The notes under the pieces: generated by a model
Seen by the model: the letters and a program-made list of their open reading frames with translations, nothing else
What the model was told of the DNA's origin: nothing
Database searches by the model: none
Position numbers and translations under genes: made by a program
Shown: positions 34,001 to 41,691 of the stretch, one piece after another
Layout of the letters: each line of letters starts with the position of its first letter
Position numbering within the stretch: the first letter of the stretch is position 1
NCBI RefSeq assembly: GCF_014855495.1
Contig: NZ_JACYFJ010000003.1
Location: forward strand, 186,001 to 250,000
Length of the DNA: 64,000 nucleotides
Direction: 5' to 3'
Origin: Euzebyella saccharophila
GTDB taxonomy: Bacteria > Bacteroidota > Bacteroidia > Flavobacteriales > Flavobacteriaceae

Positions 34001-35420
34001 ACATTTTGCCCTCGATGCCTTCCAAAGCCAGTATGGGCAAGAACACAATTAGAATTATCAATTGCCCAAAGAAGGCGGCATTCATCATTTTCTTTGATGC
34101 ATTTGCGGCTATCTCATCACGTTTTTCCTTGTTTAAAGACTTCTTTTTTAGGATGTAGCTTCCCATTAAGAATACGCTGGCTTCCACGATGATGACCGCC
34201 CCATCTACGATGATACCAAAATCGATAGCACCTAAACTCATCAAGTTCGCCCATACGTCAAAAACGTTCATTAGTATAAAAGCGAACAATAGCGATAAAG
34301 GGATAGTCGAAGCCACAATAAGACCACCACGCCAGTTTCCTAAAAGGAAAACAAGTACGAAAATCACGATAAGCGCACCTTCGAGTAGATTGTTACGCAC
34401 CGTGCCGGTTGTTTCACTTATAAGCTTACTTCTATCCAATAAGGGCTGAATGACAACCCCTTCAGGAAGGGATTTCTGTATTTCGGCCATCCGGTCTTTC
34501 ACACGTACAATAACCTCGTTTGAGTTTGCCCCTTTGAGCATCATAACAAGACCGCCAACGACCTCACCTTCGCCGTCCTGCGTCAAAGCCCCATAGCGCA
34601 CGGCAGAACCAAAGCGCACATCTGCAACATCACTTATGGTAATGGGCACACCATTTTCATTTTTAATGACGATTTTTTTAATATCATCAAGGCTTCGCAC
34701 CAAACCTTCACCTCGAATGAAGTTCGCCTGATGGTTTTTCTCAATGTACGCACCACCTGTATTTTTATTGTTCGCTTCCAATGCTTCGAACACATCGGTA
34801 ATAGTAAGGCCGATTGCCTTTAATTCATTAGGGTCGACGGCCACCTCATATTGCTTTATTTTTCCGCCGATGGCATTAATTTCTACAACACCAGGCACCA
34901 TTGCCATTTGCCGTTGCACAATCCAATCTTGCATTGTACGTAAATCGGATAATGAATATTTATCTTCAAATTCAGGTTCTACCTTTAAGGTATATTGGTA
35001 CACTTCCCCCAAACCTGTTGAAATTGGCCCCATACTTGGCTGTCCAAAACCCTCTGGGATTTGTTCACGTACTTCGGTCAGTTTTTCAGAAACAAGTTGA
35101 CGCGGTAAATAGGTACCCATATCATCGTCAAAAACGACGGTTACTACGGAAAGGCCAAAGCGGGACACCGAACGAATTTCCTTTACATTGGGCAAGTTGC
35201 TCATTGCAACTTCGACGGGATAGGTTACGAATTGCTCAATATCTTCCGTTCCCAGATTGGGCGATTGTGTGATGACCTGTACCTGATTATTGGTAATGTC
35301 GGGTACGGCATCGATAGGGACCTGGGTCATACTGTATATGCCAGCACCAATCAATGCCAGCGTGAGCAGACCGATTATAAATTTGTTATTGATTGAAAAA
35401 TCAATGATTCTGTTAATCAT
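31053..35420 (-). CDS. czcA: CzcA-type heavy-metal RND pump fused to a CzcC/TolC-like channel
   Basis: 1455 residues. Residues 1 to about 1030 form a complete HME-RND transporter (N-terminus MINRIIDFSINNKFIIGLLT, repeated TM clusters, large periplasmic loops). After residue about 1040 a secretion-signal-like segment (FVTATAVVCLLFTSAIAPAQ) leads into a two-repeat outer-membrane-factor domain rich in long Gln/Ala/Glu coiled coils. Separate CzcC genes are absent, so this one chain supplies pump and channel. The start at 35420 is used instead of an upstream ATG at 35498 because the extra residues are not RND-like. It exports Zn, Co, Cd or Ni with CzcB. Confidence 0.93.
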   Translation of the reverse strand: MINRIIDFSINNKFIIGLLTLALIGAGIYSMTQVPIDAVPDITNNQVQVITQSPNLGTEDIEQFVTYPVEVAMSNLPNVKEIRSVSRFGLSVVTVVFDDDMGTYLPRQLVSEKLTEVREQIPEGFGQPSMGPISTGLGEVYQYTLKVEPEFEDKYSLSDLRTMQDWIVQRQMAMVPGVVEINAIGGKIKQYEVAVDPNELKAIGLTITDVFEALEANNKNTGGAYIEKNHQANFIRGEGLVRSLDDIKKIVIKNENGVPITISDVADVRFGSAVRYGALTQDGEGEVVGGLVMMLKGANSNEVIVRVKDRMAEIQKSLPEGVVIQPLLDRSKLISETTGTVRNNLLEGALIVIFVLVFLLGNWRGGLIVASTIPLSLLFAFILMNVFDVWANLMSLGAIDFGIIVDGAVIIVEASVFLMGSYILKKKSLNKEKRDEIAANASKKMMNAAFFGQLIILIVFLPILALEGIEGKMFKPMALTFIFAMIGAMFLCLTYVPMMSALFLKPPKTEKKSWGDRFVHWVQRKYEPLLVKTLNKGKWIVGIAVAIFALTVFMFTRMGGEFIPQLDEGDIAFHTILKPGSSLSETIETTTKVERIIKAEFPEVEKIVSRIGVAEVPTDPMPMDFADVFVILKPQDEWVSADDKDELIDKMKEAVSIIPGVNYEFTQPIEMRFNELLEGIREDVAIKIYGEDIDVLAAKADEITKIIAGTQGIGDMRAEATSGLPQMTIKYNRNKLAQYGVSVDQLNTMVQSAFAGGYAGVIFEGEKRFDLVVRLDEENRTDINDIRNLYINLPNGSQIPLQELAAIEYTPGPMQISRDNTNRRTYVGVNVRGRDVESLVNEIKDKLDANLELPPGYFIRYGGAFENLERASERLQTVVPIALLLIFILIYFALKSFPQTLMIYLAIPMATIGGVFALWLRDMPFSISAGVGFIVLFGVAVLNGLVMISGLNELKEEGVTNLKDRIVEGTKRRIRPIMLTAFTDILGFLPMAISASAGAEVQRPLATVVIGGLITSTLLTLFILPIFYQWVEKRSERKKKFNPKFVTATAVVCLLFTSAIAPAQSAVEGKAQQVRPQDSLPVISLDKAVEISKENYPLLKTKQLEIQRQNALKGVAYDFGKTQVFTGGEEIADGQGIYTLVGVGQQNIDLLGIGANKRLQKQRIALAETALDLSELQVEQEVKKAWSQAYQQRQKFELYRELDSIYSQFETAIQLNFEVEAISRLEYSSAKNQALQISNKLQQAESDYAIALQKLNLWLATDIFYSVPDAFEESEVAVLGLDADLERHPELEFSQRRIDEAEANYNAARAELLPKLNLQGGLQQVNGDSGFYTYQAGISVPLFSGAQRSQAKAAKIDSEIARTNADFIQRQLQSEFKQAVQGYQKWKTSWQFYRDKALPLAEEQRKGALLAYKEGAVDYASFTQIIRDAINTEMDALDALDNYLDALFELQYFQN

Positions 35421-35544
35421 AGATAAGGATGTTAATTCAGTTGAAATTCTTGTTGAGCACATTGAATAAAATGCAATGCACAATGTTGACGAATCCAATA
35501 GATGGACACGTCAAAACAGGATATAGTTATCCTATAAAACTGAA

Positions 35545-35853
35545 TTATACCTGTGGTGGCTGAAAAAGGGAAAGTGTAATATCCTTGCCCAAACTATCGG
35601 AGTGGACAAAATTTTCATGCGAAATAGTAGGCTCGATGGGTTCAAAAATAGCCAAACCGAAGTCGATGGTGTGTGAATGGCAACAATGGCATTGACAGAA
35701 TGGGGAACACAGTTGGCAGTCTTGACCGTGTTCGCCATCGAAGTCCATTACAGAAACTGTTTGCGTATCGTTTTCTATAACACCTGTATCACTGCAAGGC
35801 ATAAAATTGAGTGCCAGAAAGTAGATGGATAATATGATCGCTAAAAATTTCAT
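35545..35853 (-). CDS. DUF6660-like small Cys/His-rich secreted protein
   Basis: 102 residues with a signal peptide (MKFLAIILSIYFLALNFMPC) and a central metal-binding cluster HGQDCQLCSPFCQCHCCHSH. Proteins of this kind precede czcA-type genes in many Bacteroidetes metal operons. The cluster strongly suggests periplasmic or surface binding of a soft metal. It lies 125 bases upstream of czcA on the same strand and may be first in that operon. Confidence 0.8.
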   Translation of the reverse strand: MKFLAIILSIYFLALNFMPCSDTGVIENDTQTVSVMDFDGEHGQDCQLCSPFCQCHCCHSHTIDFGLAIFEPIEPTISHENFVHSDSLGKDITLSLFQPPQV

Positions 35854-35967
35854 GATGCAAAGATAAAAGAATTATAGTGCAACTGTGTTGCAAAGAAGTC
35901 TTCAAAAAAGGGTAATGTTGGTAACACCGCTATTAATTTAAAATATTAGACATTAAAGGTAAAAACT

Positions 35968-37239
35968 TTAGTCGTTAGCACTTATCCGCCAGATCGTATG
36001 CGTTTTATCATCGGTTACCAATAATGACCCGTCTTGGGTAACTATCGCCCCCACTGGTCTACCGTACACTTCATCCTCTTGGGGATCGACGATAAAACCG
36101 GTCAGAAAATCTTCTTCGGGTCCTGAGGGCTTTCCATTTTCAAAGGGTATAAACACAACTCTGTACCCCGATAGTTTCTTTTTGTTCCAAGAGCCGTGCT
36201 GAACGACAAAGGCCCCTCCGTGATATTTTTCCGGAAAACTATTTCCGTCATAAAAGACCAATCCTAAGGAAGCAGTGTGAGATTTTAAGGCATAATCCGG
36301 AATCAAGGCTTCGCCCCTTCTCGTGGGCTTTTCGATTTTAACTCTAGGGTCTTCGTGTCCGAAGTAGGTATAAGGCCATCCGTAAAAACCATCTTCTTGA
36401 ACGCTGGTCAGGTAGTCGGGCACCAGGAAGTTGCCCAATCCATCGCGTTCGTTGACAACTGTCCATAATACTTGGGTTTCGGGTTCCCAGTCCATACCTA
36501 CGGGGTTTCGAAGACCAGAAGCAAATACTTCCAATTCTGAACCATCGATATTGCAGCGTAAAATGTTGGCTTTCAACAATTCTTTTTCTATACCTTTCTC
36601 CGCAATATTGCTCCCACTTCCCACAGCAATATAGATTTTCGATTCGTCTCCGTTCGTTATGATGTTTCGCGTCCAATGTTGATTGGCCTTTCCAGCGGGC
36701 AGCGTTGCTATTTTTTCTCCTTTGGCTGCAATGCTCATCTGTCCTTCTTTATATGGATAACGCATCAATGCATCGGTGTTCGCCACATAAAAAGAACCTC
36801 CAATAAGCAGCATACCGAAAGGTTGGTTCAAGCCATCATGAAGAAAGGTTTCCCGAACATCGGGCTTTCCGTCGTTATCGGTATCACGGAGCAGGGTAAT
36901 CAAGTCGGCACTACGGGCGAGATTCTTTGATTTTCCAACACCGATAAGCCATGCACCGATGCGTTTAAAGAAACCATAGTTCGAATTGCCCTGTGCAACC
37001 AAAATATCGCCATTGGGCAGTTCGTACAACCAACGCGGATTCTCGAAACCATCGGCGTATTTAGTAACGGTAAAACCTACCGGTGCTTTGGGCGTTCTCC
37101 CATTTTCCCAGCCTAGAACATTTGAAAAGTTCGAAACGGATTTCGTAGCGAACGGTTCGGGAAGCGAGTCTATCGCTTTATCCTGCCCCAAGCCGTAAGC
37201 GAATATAGTAAGGCTAAAAATTACTGCTAAAGTTCTCAT
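35968..37239 (-). CDS. PQQ-dependent sugar (sorbosone/glucose) dehydrogenase-like protein
   Basis: A 423-residue secreted six-bladed beta-propeller. The N-terminal signal peptide ends near AYGLGQ. FENPRWLYELPNGDILVAQ, RNPVGMDWEP, EDGFYGWPYTYFG and LLVTDDKTHTIWRI are characteristic of the soluble glucose/sorbosone dehydrogenase family. Such genes often accompany metal-resistance loci in Bacteroidetes, but the reason is unknown. It lies 115 bases upstream of the DUF6660 gene, same strand. Confidence 0.88.
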   Translation of the reverse strand: MRTLAVIFSLTIFAYGLGQDKAIDSLPEPFATKSVSNFSNVLGWENGRTPKAPVGFTVTKYADGFENPRWLYELPNGDILVAQGNSNYGFFKRIGAWLIGVGKSKNLARSADLITLLRDTDNDGKPDVRETFLHDGLNQPFGMLLIGGSFYVANTDALMRYPYKEGQMSIAAKGEKIATLPAGKANQHWTRNIITNGDESKIYIAVGSGSNIAEKGIEKELLKANILRCNIDGSELEVFASGLRNPVGMDWEPETQVLWTVVNERDGLGNFLVPDYLTSVQEDGFYGWPYTYFGHEDPRVKIEKPTRRGEALIPDYALKSHTASLGLVFYDGNSFPEKYHGGAFVVQHGSWNKKKLSGYRVVFIPFENGKPSGPEEDFLTGFIVDPQEDEVYGRPVGAIVTQDGSLLVTDDKTHTIWRISAND

Positions 37240-37311
37240 AATGTGCGAATTTGCCTGTTGGAAGTCAAATCAAAATCAACCCTCCTCGTTTTCCAAGCCA
37301 AAGTAATCTAG

Positions 37312-37875
37312 CTATTCAGTCAGGTTTCGTGTTTCTTCGTCTAACTTTCCTTCAAACTTTGGTAAGGGCCTGTTTTTCCGTTCGTCCTCTGTTTCTACTA
37401 GACCATTTTCTTTGATATCGTTGATCAGCCATTCCATTTCCATAATTTCCCTACGTTGTGCCTTTATAATTTCGTCAGCAAGTTTCCTTACGCGTATATC
37501 CTTAATTTGAGACCGCTCACTTGTCAAAATGGCGATGGAATGGTGAGGAATCATGCCTTCCATATAATCAACGCCAGTGACGGTAACCTGACTTCTGACC
37601 AAACCGATACCACCGGCTATCAATAGGATACCCAATCCGATTATTGCTATGTTTACTCCCCGCTTTTTGTACATATTCAACATAAAGAGGAGCATTATGA
37701 TAATCATGGAACCGGCCATGATCAACGTCATGAAAAATCGGGTTTCGCTGTACCAGAAATGATCAATGATTTGGTACGAATGGGTATACATTAAAAAGAA
37801 CATTGCTACCATTGCGGTAGCGATCATCGCGAAAAATTTACCGTAGTTGTTGCCGTTTTGTTGTTTGTTTTCCAT
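37312..37875 (-). CDS. DUF305 membrane protein
   Basis: 187 residues from MENKQQ (37875); an in-frame ATG at 37893 is less likely. Three N-terminal TM segments (positions about 15-95) are followed by a periplasmic DUF305 domain with the conserved MIPHHSIAI and ends ...IMEMEWLINDI. The paired histidines and neighbouring methionines suggest copper binding in the periplasm. DUF305 proteins are common in copper islands. Confidence 0.88.
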   Translation of the reverse strand: MENKQQNGNNYGKFFAMIATAMVAMFFLMYTHSYQIIDHFWYSETRFFMTLIMAGSMIIIMLLFMLNMYKKRGVNIAIIGLGILLIAGGIGLVRSQVTVTGVDYMEGMIPHHSIAILTSERSQIKDIRVRKLADEIIKAQRREIMEMEWLINDIKENGLVETEDERKNRPLPKFEGKLDEETRNLTE

Positions 37876-37958
37876 CTTTTTAGGTTCTATCAATTAATAG
37901 TTAGGTTCTTGAATATTTAAAATTAAATTCTTAAAAGCGTTATGTGATGACTTTTTCC

Positions 37959-38147
37959 TTATCCGACTTTCTGTGGCTTTATCGAATACTGGCTATCTTG
38001 CAGTGCCTCCTGTAAATTATTCAGTGGCACCTCATACTGTGACTCTACGGTTGCTTCTGCGTCTTCCAAATCGACCGATACATCGGCAACGCCCGTTACG
38101 TTTAAAAGTGATTTTTCTACATGGCCGCGACATCCGTTGCAGCTCAT
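37959..38147 (-). CDS. Heavy-metal-associated (HMA/CopZ-like) domain protein with lost start codon
   Basis: A single HMA domain carrying MSCNGCRGHVEKSLLNVTGV. From the ATG at 38147 the protein has 62 residues but lacks the first beta strand. In frame, immediately upstream, the sequence continues KKTYSIEG, with ATA (38172-38174) exactly where the family's ATG should be; the next in-frame stop is at about 38205-38207. With ATA the protein would be 71 residues, normal for CopZ. It probably carries cytoplasmic copper. The start may have mutated from ATG, or translation may start at ATA. Confidence 0.72.
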   Translation of the reverse strand: MSCNGCRGHVEKSLLNVTGVADVSVDLEDAEATVESQYEVPLNNLQEALQDSQYSIKPQKVG

Positions 38148-38316
38148 CCCTTCGATTGAATATGTTTTTTTTATTTTCTTGAATTTTATTTGGTCGTACC
38201 GTCTTTAAACTCTTGATTGAACTGTGCGCGTACGGCCGCTTTCCCACACCTTGTTTATTGCTGTGTATTTACCTATTCGTTCCGCTTCTTTTTACCTTCC
38301 AAACAGGAGATCAGCA

Positions 38317-38682
38317 TTAAAAATAATTTTCATCTTGCTGTATATTTGAGGTTTCATATTTCACTAACATGTCCTTGCAGGCAGCCGCACATTTTCTACA
38401 GGCTTCCGCACATTCCAAACAATGTTGGTGTTCGTGTTTTTCACACTCTGTGGCACATGACATACAGAGCCTATGGCAATATTTTATCAGGTCGCCAACG
38501 TCTTTGTAGGTAGTGGCCAGTATCTTCGCGGTCGTATTGCAAATTTCGGCACATACGCGATTGGCACGAATGCAGTCTACCATAGAGGCGATGTCATCTT
38601 CATCCAAGCAGGCATCGGCACAACGATTACACTTAACAACGCAATTGTTAAGGGTTTCTATTACTGTTATTGAATTATCCAT
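38317..38682 (-). CDS. Four-helix-bundle copper storage-like protein (Csp/DUF326)
   Basis: A 121-residue cytoplasmic protein without a signal peptide. It is packed with cysteines in helical registers: NNCVVKCNRCADAC, DCIRANRVCAEIC, YCHRLCMSCATEC and HQHCLECAEACRKCAAACK. This is the Csp pattern, in which Cys side chains line a four-helix core and store many Cu(I) ions. It lies in the copper block beside an HMA chaperone and a persulfide dioxygenase. Confidence 0.88.
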   Translation of the reverse strand: MDNSITVIETLNNCVVKCNRCADACLDEDDIASMVDCIRANRVCAEICNTTAKILATTYKDVGDLIKYCHRLCMSCATECEKHEHQHCLECAEACRKCAAACKDMLVKYETSNIQQDENYF

Positions 38683-39021
38683 AATTGTTTCTAAGATTTA
38701 TCCGATGTCTGGCCTAACGAATTTAAATAGACACCTATCCTAAAATTTTATTAAAAATATCATTCGAACCCGCACAGGGTTGCCGTAAAAGAATTCATTT
38801 TTAATTCTATTAAAAAACCTGCTAAGAGATATTAAAATAGTTCTGCCGTGGAGGTCAGGATCGAATTTGATGTTTGAACTATTCTTTGGGGCGAGGTAAA
38901 AAGTTGGGAATATATTTTTATAAAGCTTTGGGGAAATAACTGCTCTTCATAAGATTATCAACAGAATTGAAAAGCTTTTATCTAGACAGGTTCATTATTT
39001 TAAAAATTATCAGCAACAACA
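38683..39021. other. 339-bp non-coding gap
   Basis: Nothing gene-like is seen. It is AT-rich and must hold the promoter for the Csp-like gene and any terminator for the metallo-beta-lactamase gene. No strong palindrome was noticed. Confidence 0.45.
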
Positions 39022-40353
39022 TCAATCCTGAAAACCTTCGACGGCATCGCCCAAATCGTAGACTTCTACGTCCTTAATCCGTTTTAAAAGGATGCTGCTC
39101 GCCGCTGCGCTCCGATATCCGCTCGAACAATGAACCACCACTGGTTTGTTCGTTGGTATTTTCGCTGCGGTATCGCGCAACTTGTTTAATGGATGGGATA
39201 ATGCGCTTTCAAAAATTTTCCCTTCGTTAACCTCACTTTTGTTCCGAACATCCACAATTGTATAATCATCGGGCTGCTCTTTAAAATGTTGAAGGTTCAG
39301 TTCTTTGCTTTTTACCAAGTCTTTCTTTTCTAAGGTAATGACCGATATGAGCTGTGCTTCATAACCGATTTTTGCGACTCGATCAAGAACGGATCCCAAA
39401 GTTGCTGGTTCGTCGATGACCAAATGAAATTCTTCCTTCGGTTCAACAATGGAACCCAGCCAAGTCTCGAATGGATTGTCCTCCGAGGCAGCCTGTACAT
39501 TTATACTGTCTTGAAGATGTCCGTCCTTAAATAGCTTTGCCGACCGTGTATCCACAATTAGACCTTTTTTGGATTCATGCATTTTAAAAGGAACCTTCGC
39601 AATGGCTTGCCGTACATTTTTTGCACCGGATTTATTGATATCCACGTTAAATCCGAAATAAGAGGGAATAAAAGGTGGATTGTCCAAAATCATATCAATG
39701 AATTCCTCCTTGGTCTGCTGCTTGAAGGCCCAGTTATCTTTTCGTTCATCGCCCAATGTGCTGCTACTATCCTCACTTAAATTCTTGCCACAAAGCGAAC
39801 CGGCACCATGTGCCGGATATACCACCGCATCATTGGGCAGGTGGCTGAATTTGTCTTGTATGGTCTCATACATCATCTCAGCGAGGTCTTGTCGTTTGGC
39901 GGTAATATTACCCGCTTTTTCGCGCAAATCTGGGCGTCCCACATCGCCTATGAACAAGGTGTCGCCGGTAAACAAAATCGTTTCATAGCCTTCTTCGGCA
40001 ACTAAGGTAATACTATCGGGCGAGTGCCCGGGAGTATTGAGGACTCGCAGCCGTATATTGCCGATTTTGACAGTATCGCCTTCATCCAATGGTTTGTAGG
40101 GGTAATCGGCCCCCGTCTTCTTACTGGTATAAATCGTTGCTCCTGTTTCTTCATGGATTTGTAGATGTGAACTCACAAAATCGGCATGCGGGTGCGTTTC
40201 GAAAATGGCGATTATTTTTGCATTTTGCTCTTTGGCATAACTATAATATTGCATCGGATCGCGTTCTGGGTCAATAACAGCCATTTTCCCTTGGCTTACC
40301 AGCGCATAGGAATAGTGTGCCAGTGGTTTGTATTCAAATTGTTTTGTTTTCAT
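39022..40353 (-). CDS. Persulfide dioxygenase-like MBL protein with rhodanese domains
   Basis: 443 residues. The N-terminal ETHE1-like metallo-beta-lactamase domain carries HPHADF, a GHSPDS, GDTLFIGDVGRPD and PAHGAGSLCG. Two rhodanese-like domains follow. The last has the active cysteine in VHCSSGYRS, while the first (residues about 260-350) lacks an obvious one. It oxidises glutathione persulfide or passes sulfane sulfur, handling sulfide released under metal stress. A palindrome lies just upstream at 40376-40401. Confidence 0.92.
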   Translation of the reverse strand: MKTKQFEYKPLAHYSYALVSQGKMAVIDPERDPMQYYSYAKEQNAKIIAIFETHPHADFVSSHLQIHEETGATIYTSKKTGADYPYKPLDEGDTVKIGNIRLRVLNTPGHSPDSITLVAEEGYETILFTGDTLFIGDVGRPDLREKAGNITAKRQDLAEMMYETIQDKFSHLPNDAVVYPAHGAGSLCGKNLSEDSSSTLGDERKDNWAFKQQTKEEFIDMILDNPPFIPSYFGFNVDINKSGAKNVRQAIAKVPFKMHESKKGLIVDTRSAKLFKDGHLQDSINVQAASEDNPFETWLGSIVEPKEEFHLVIDEPATLGSVLDRVAKIGYEAQLISVITLEKKDLVKSKELNLQHFKEQPDDYTIVDVRNKSEVNEGKIFESALSHPLNKLRDTAAKIPTNKPVVVHCSSGYRSAAASSILLKRIKDVEVYDLGDAVEGFQD

Positions 40354-40654
40354 TTTTAGGTTCTTCGAGACATATCTGTACCAAAAACCGAGGTGGTACA
40401 GTGATTTTAATCTTCACTTTCAAATTGATTATAATTCGGCTTTGAATGCATTATTCAATATTTTCCCTGAACCAGAAGCATTTTGAGCAAGATAATGTTC
40501 AAGGTATATGATAAGGCAACGCTTTAAAATAGAGTTTTGAGTAGGTATCGTTTATCGCAAATGAGTTGATTTTTAATGCGATGACACTACTTTAAAAACT
40601 ATCAATACAGTATCATGGTACAGGAAAACTTATACCGAACCACCGCATTAAAAA
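40354..40654. other. 301-bp intergenic gap upstream of the persulfide dioxygenase
   Basis: Non-coding, AT-rich. The only clear structure is the inverted repeat at 40376-40401; the rest shows nothing I can name. Confidence 0.4.
40376..40401. promoter_or_regulatory. Inverted repeat, possible operator
   Basis: CTGTACC (40376-40382) and GGTACAG (40395-40401) are perfect complements with half-site centres 19 bases apart. It lies 23 bases from the ATG of the persulfide dioxygenase gene, where a repressor would overlap the promoter. The regulator is unknown. Confidence 0.5.
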
Positions 40655-41304
40655 TTAATCATAATCCTCAATAACCACCTTCTCGGCAGCAACGCCTAAA
40701 CTTTTTAAATCTTCAGTAACACTCTCTATCATTTTCCGGTGGGCCGCAAACATAGAAATACTGTGAAAAATCTGTTATGGTAGATTTCAAAAAGTCCTCG
40801 TCTATATGACCTGTGGGATACTTTTGAGTTTCTTCTTCCAAGTAACGTCTCAAATTCTTGCTTAAGAAAAATATCCTTTTCTGTTTTATTGGCAAAAATC
40901 AATGAATTACGATTCATTTCGTTTTGATATTCTAACGATTTGAAAATCGCAATAAACGGAGTTATCCCAGCACCACCTGCCAAAAAAGTACCTTTTCCTT
41001 TGAACTGGATAGCTCCGAAAACTTCTCCCAGAACAAGTTCGTTCCCAACTTTCAGTTTTGAGAGCTTTTCGGTTACTCCGTCATGTGAGGGATATACTTT
41101 AATAGTGAACTGCAAATCGTCTTCCCTTGGCAAATTTGTAAAGGTAAAGGGTCTTTTCTCTTCCTTCCAATCCTTTTGGTTAATTGCTATTTCAGTGGCC
41201 TGTCCTGGTTCAAAATCATAGTTTTCCGGCTTTTCCGTAACTATTTGAAGAATATTGTAATTGATGAACCCTATGGACTTGATTTTTACGATATGCTTTT
41301 TCAT
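40655..41304 (-). pseudogene. Ferredoxin/flavodoxin reductase-like gene with two frameshifts
   Basis: The N-terminal two thirds (start MKKHIV at 41304) encode an FAD-binding FNR domain, including RPFTFTNLP and GTFLAGGAGITPFIAI. At about 40855 the frame shifts by one extra base into a frame reading HIDEDFLKSTITDFSQYF then YVCGPP. At about 40737 a second extra base (an extra G in CCACCGGAAAA) is needed to reach MIESVTEDLKSLGVAAE and the stop at 40655. Both are one-base insertions. It could be a decayed gene or sequencing errors. An intact form would be about 215 residues. Confidence 0.75.
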
Positions 41305-41452
41305 TTCTCCTGTCTTCAAATTTCTTTTCCAATTTTTAGTGGGAAAGCTTCCATTGGAAGATAGGTTTTGAAAAAAACCAAGATTGATTGTATACATCTA
41401 ATTGTTGACGCACAAAAATTGTATCTATCAGGTAGATACTTTGTTACTGAGG

Positions 41453-41671
41453 TTAATTTGAATTTAAGCATTCCGCCTTAAATCCCACTTTTTGCAAAGT
41501 TGATTTTACGTCTTCTTCGGTTGCACCATCGCTTTCAATGGTTAAGATTTTATTAGGATTGGCGGTATCTACTTCCCAACTTTCTATACCTTCTTGTTTG
41601 TTTAAAAAAGGGGTTACTTTTGATACACACCCACCACAATTGATATTTGTTTTAAATTTTAAAGTTTTCAT
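41453..41671 (-). CDS. CopZ-like HMA-domain chaperone
   Basis: 72 residues forming one HMA domain with the metal-binding NCGGC. The usual ILTIESDGATEEDVKS beta-alpha segment follows. It lies 20 bases after the copA stop and is probably co-transcribed. It would deliver Cu(I) to the CopA ATPase or its N-terminal domain. Confidence 0.88.
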   Translation of the reverse strand: MKTLKFKTNINCGGCVSKVTPFLNKQEGIESWEVDTANPNKILTIESDGATEEDVKSTLQKVGFKAECLNSN

Positions 41672-41691
41672 AGTATTGAATTTATTTATTA

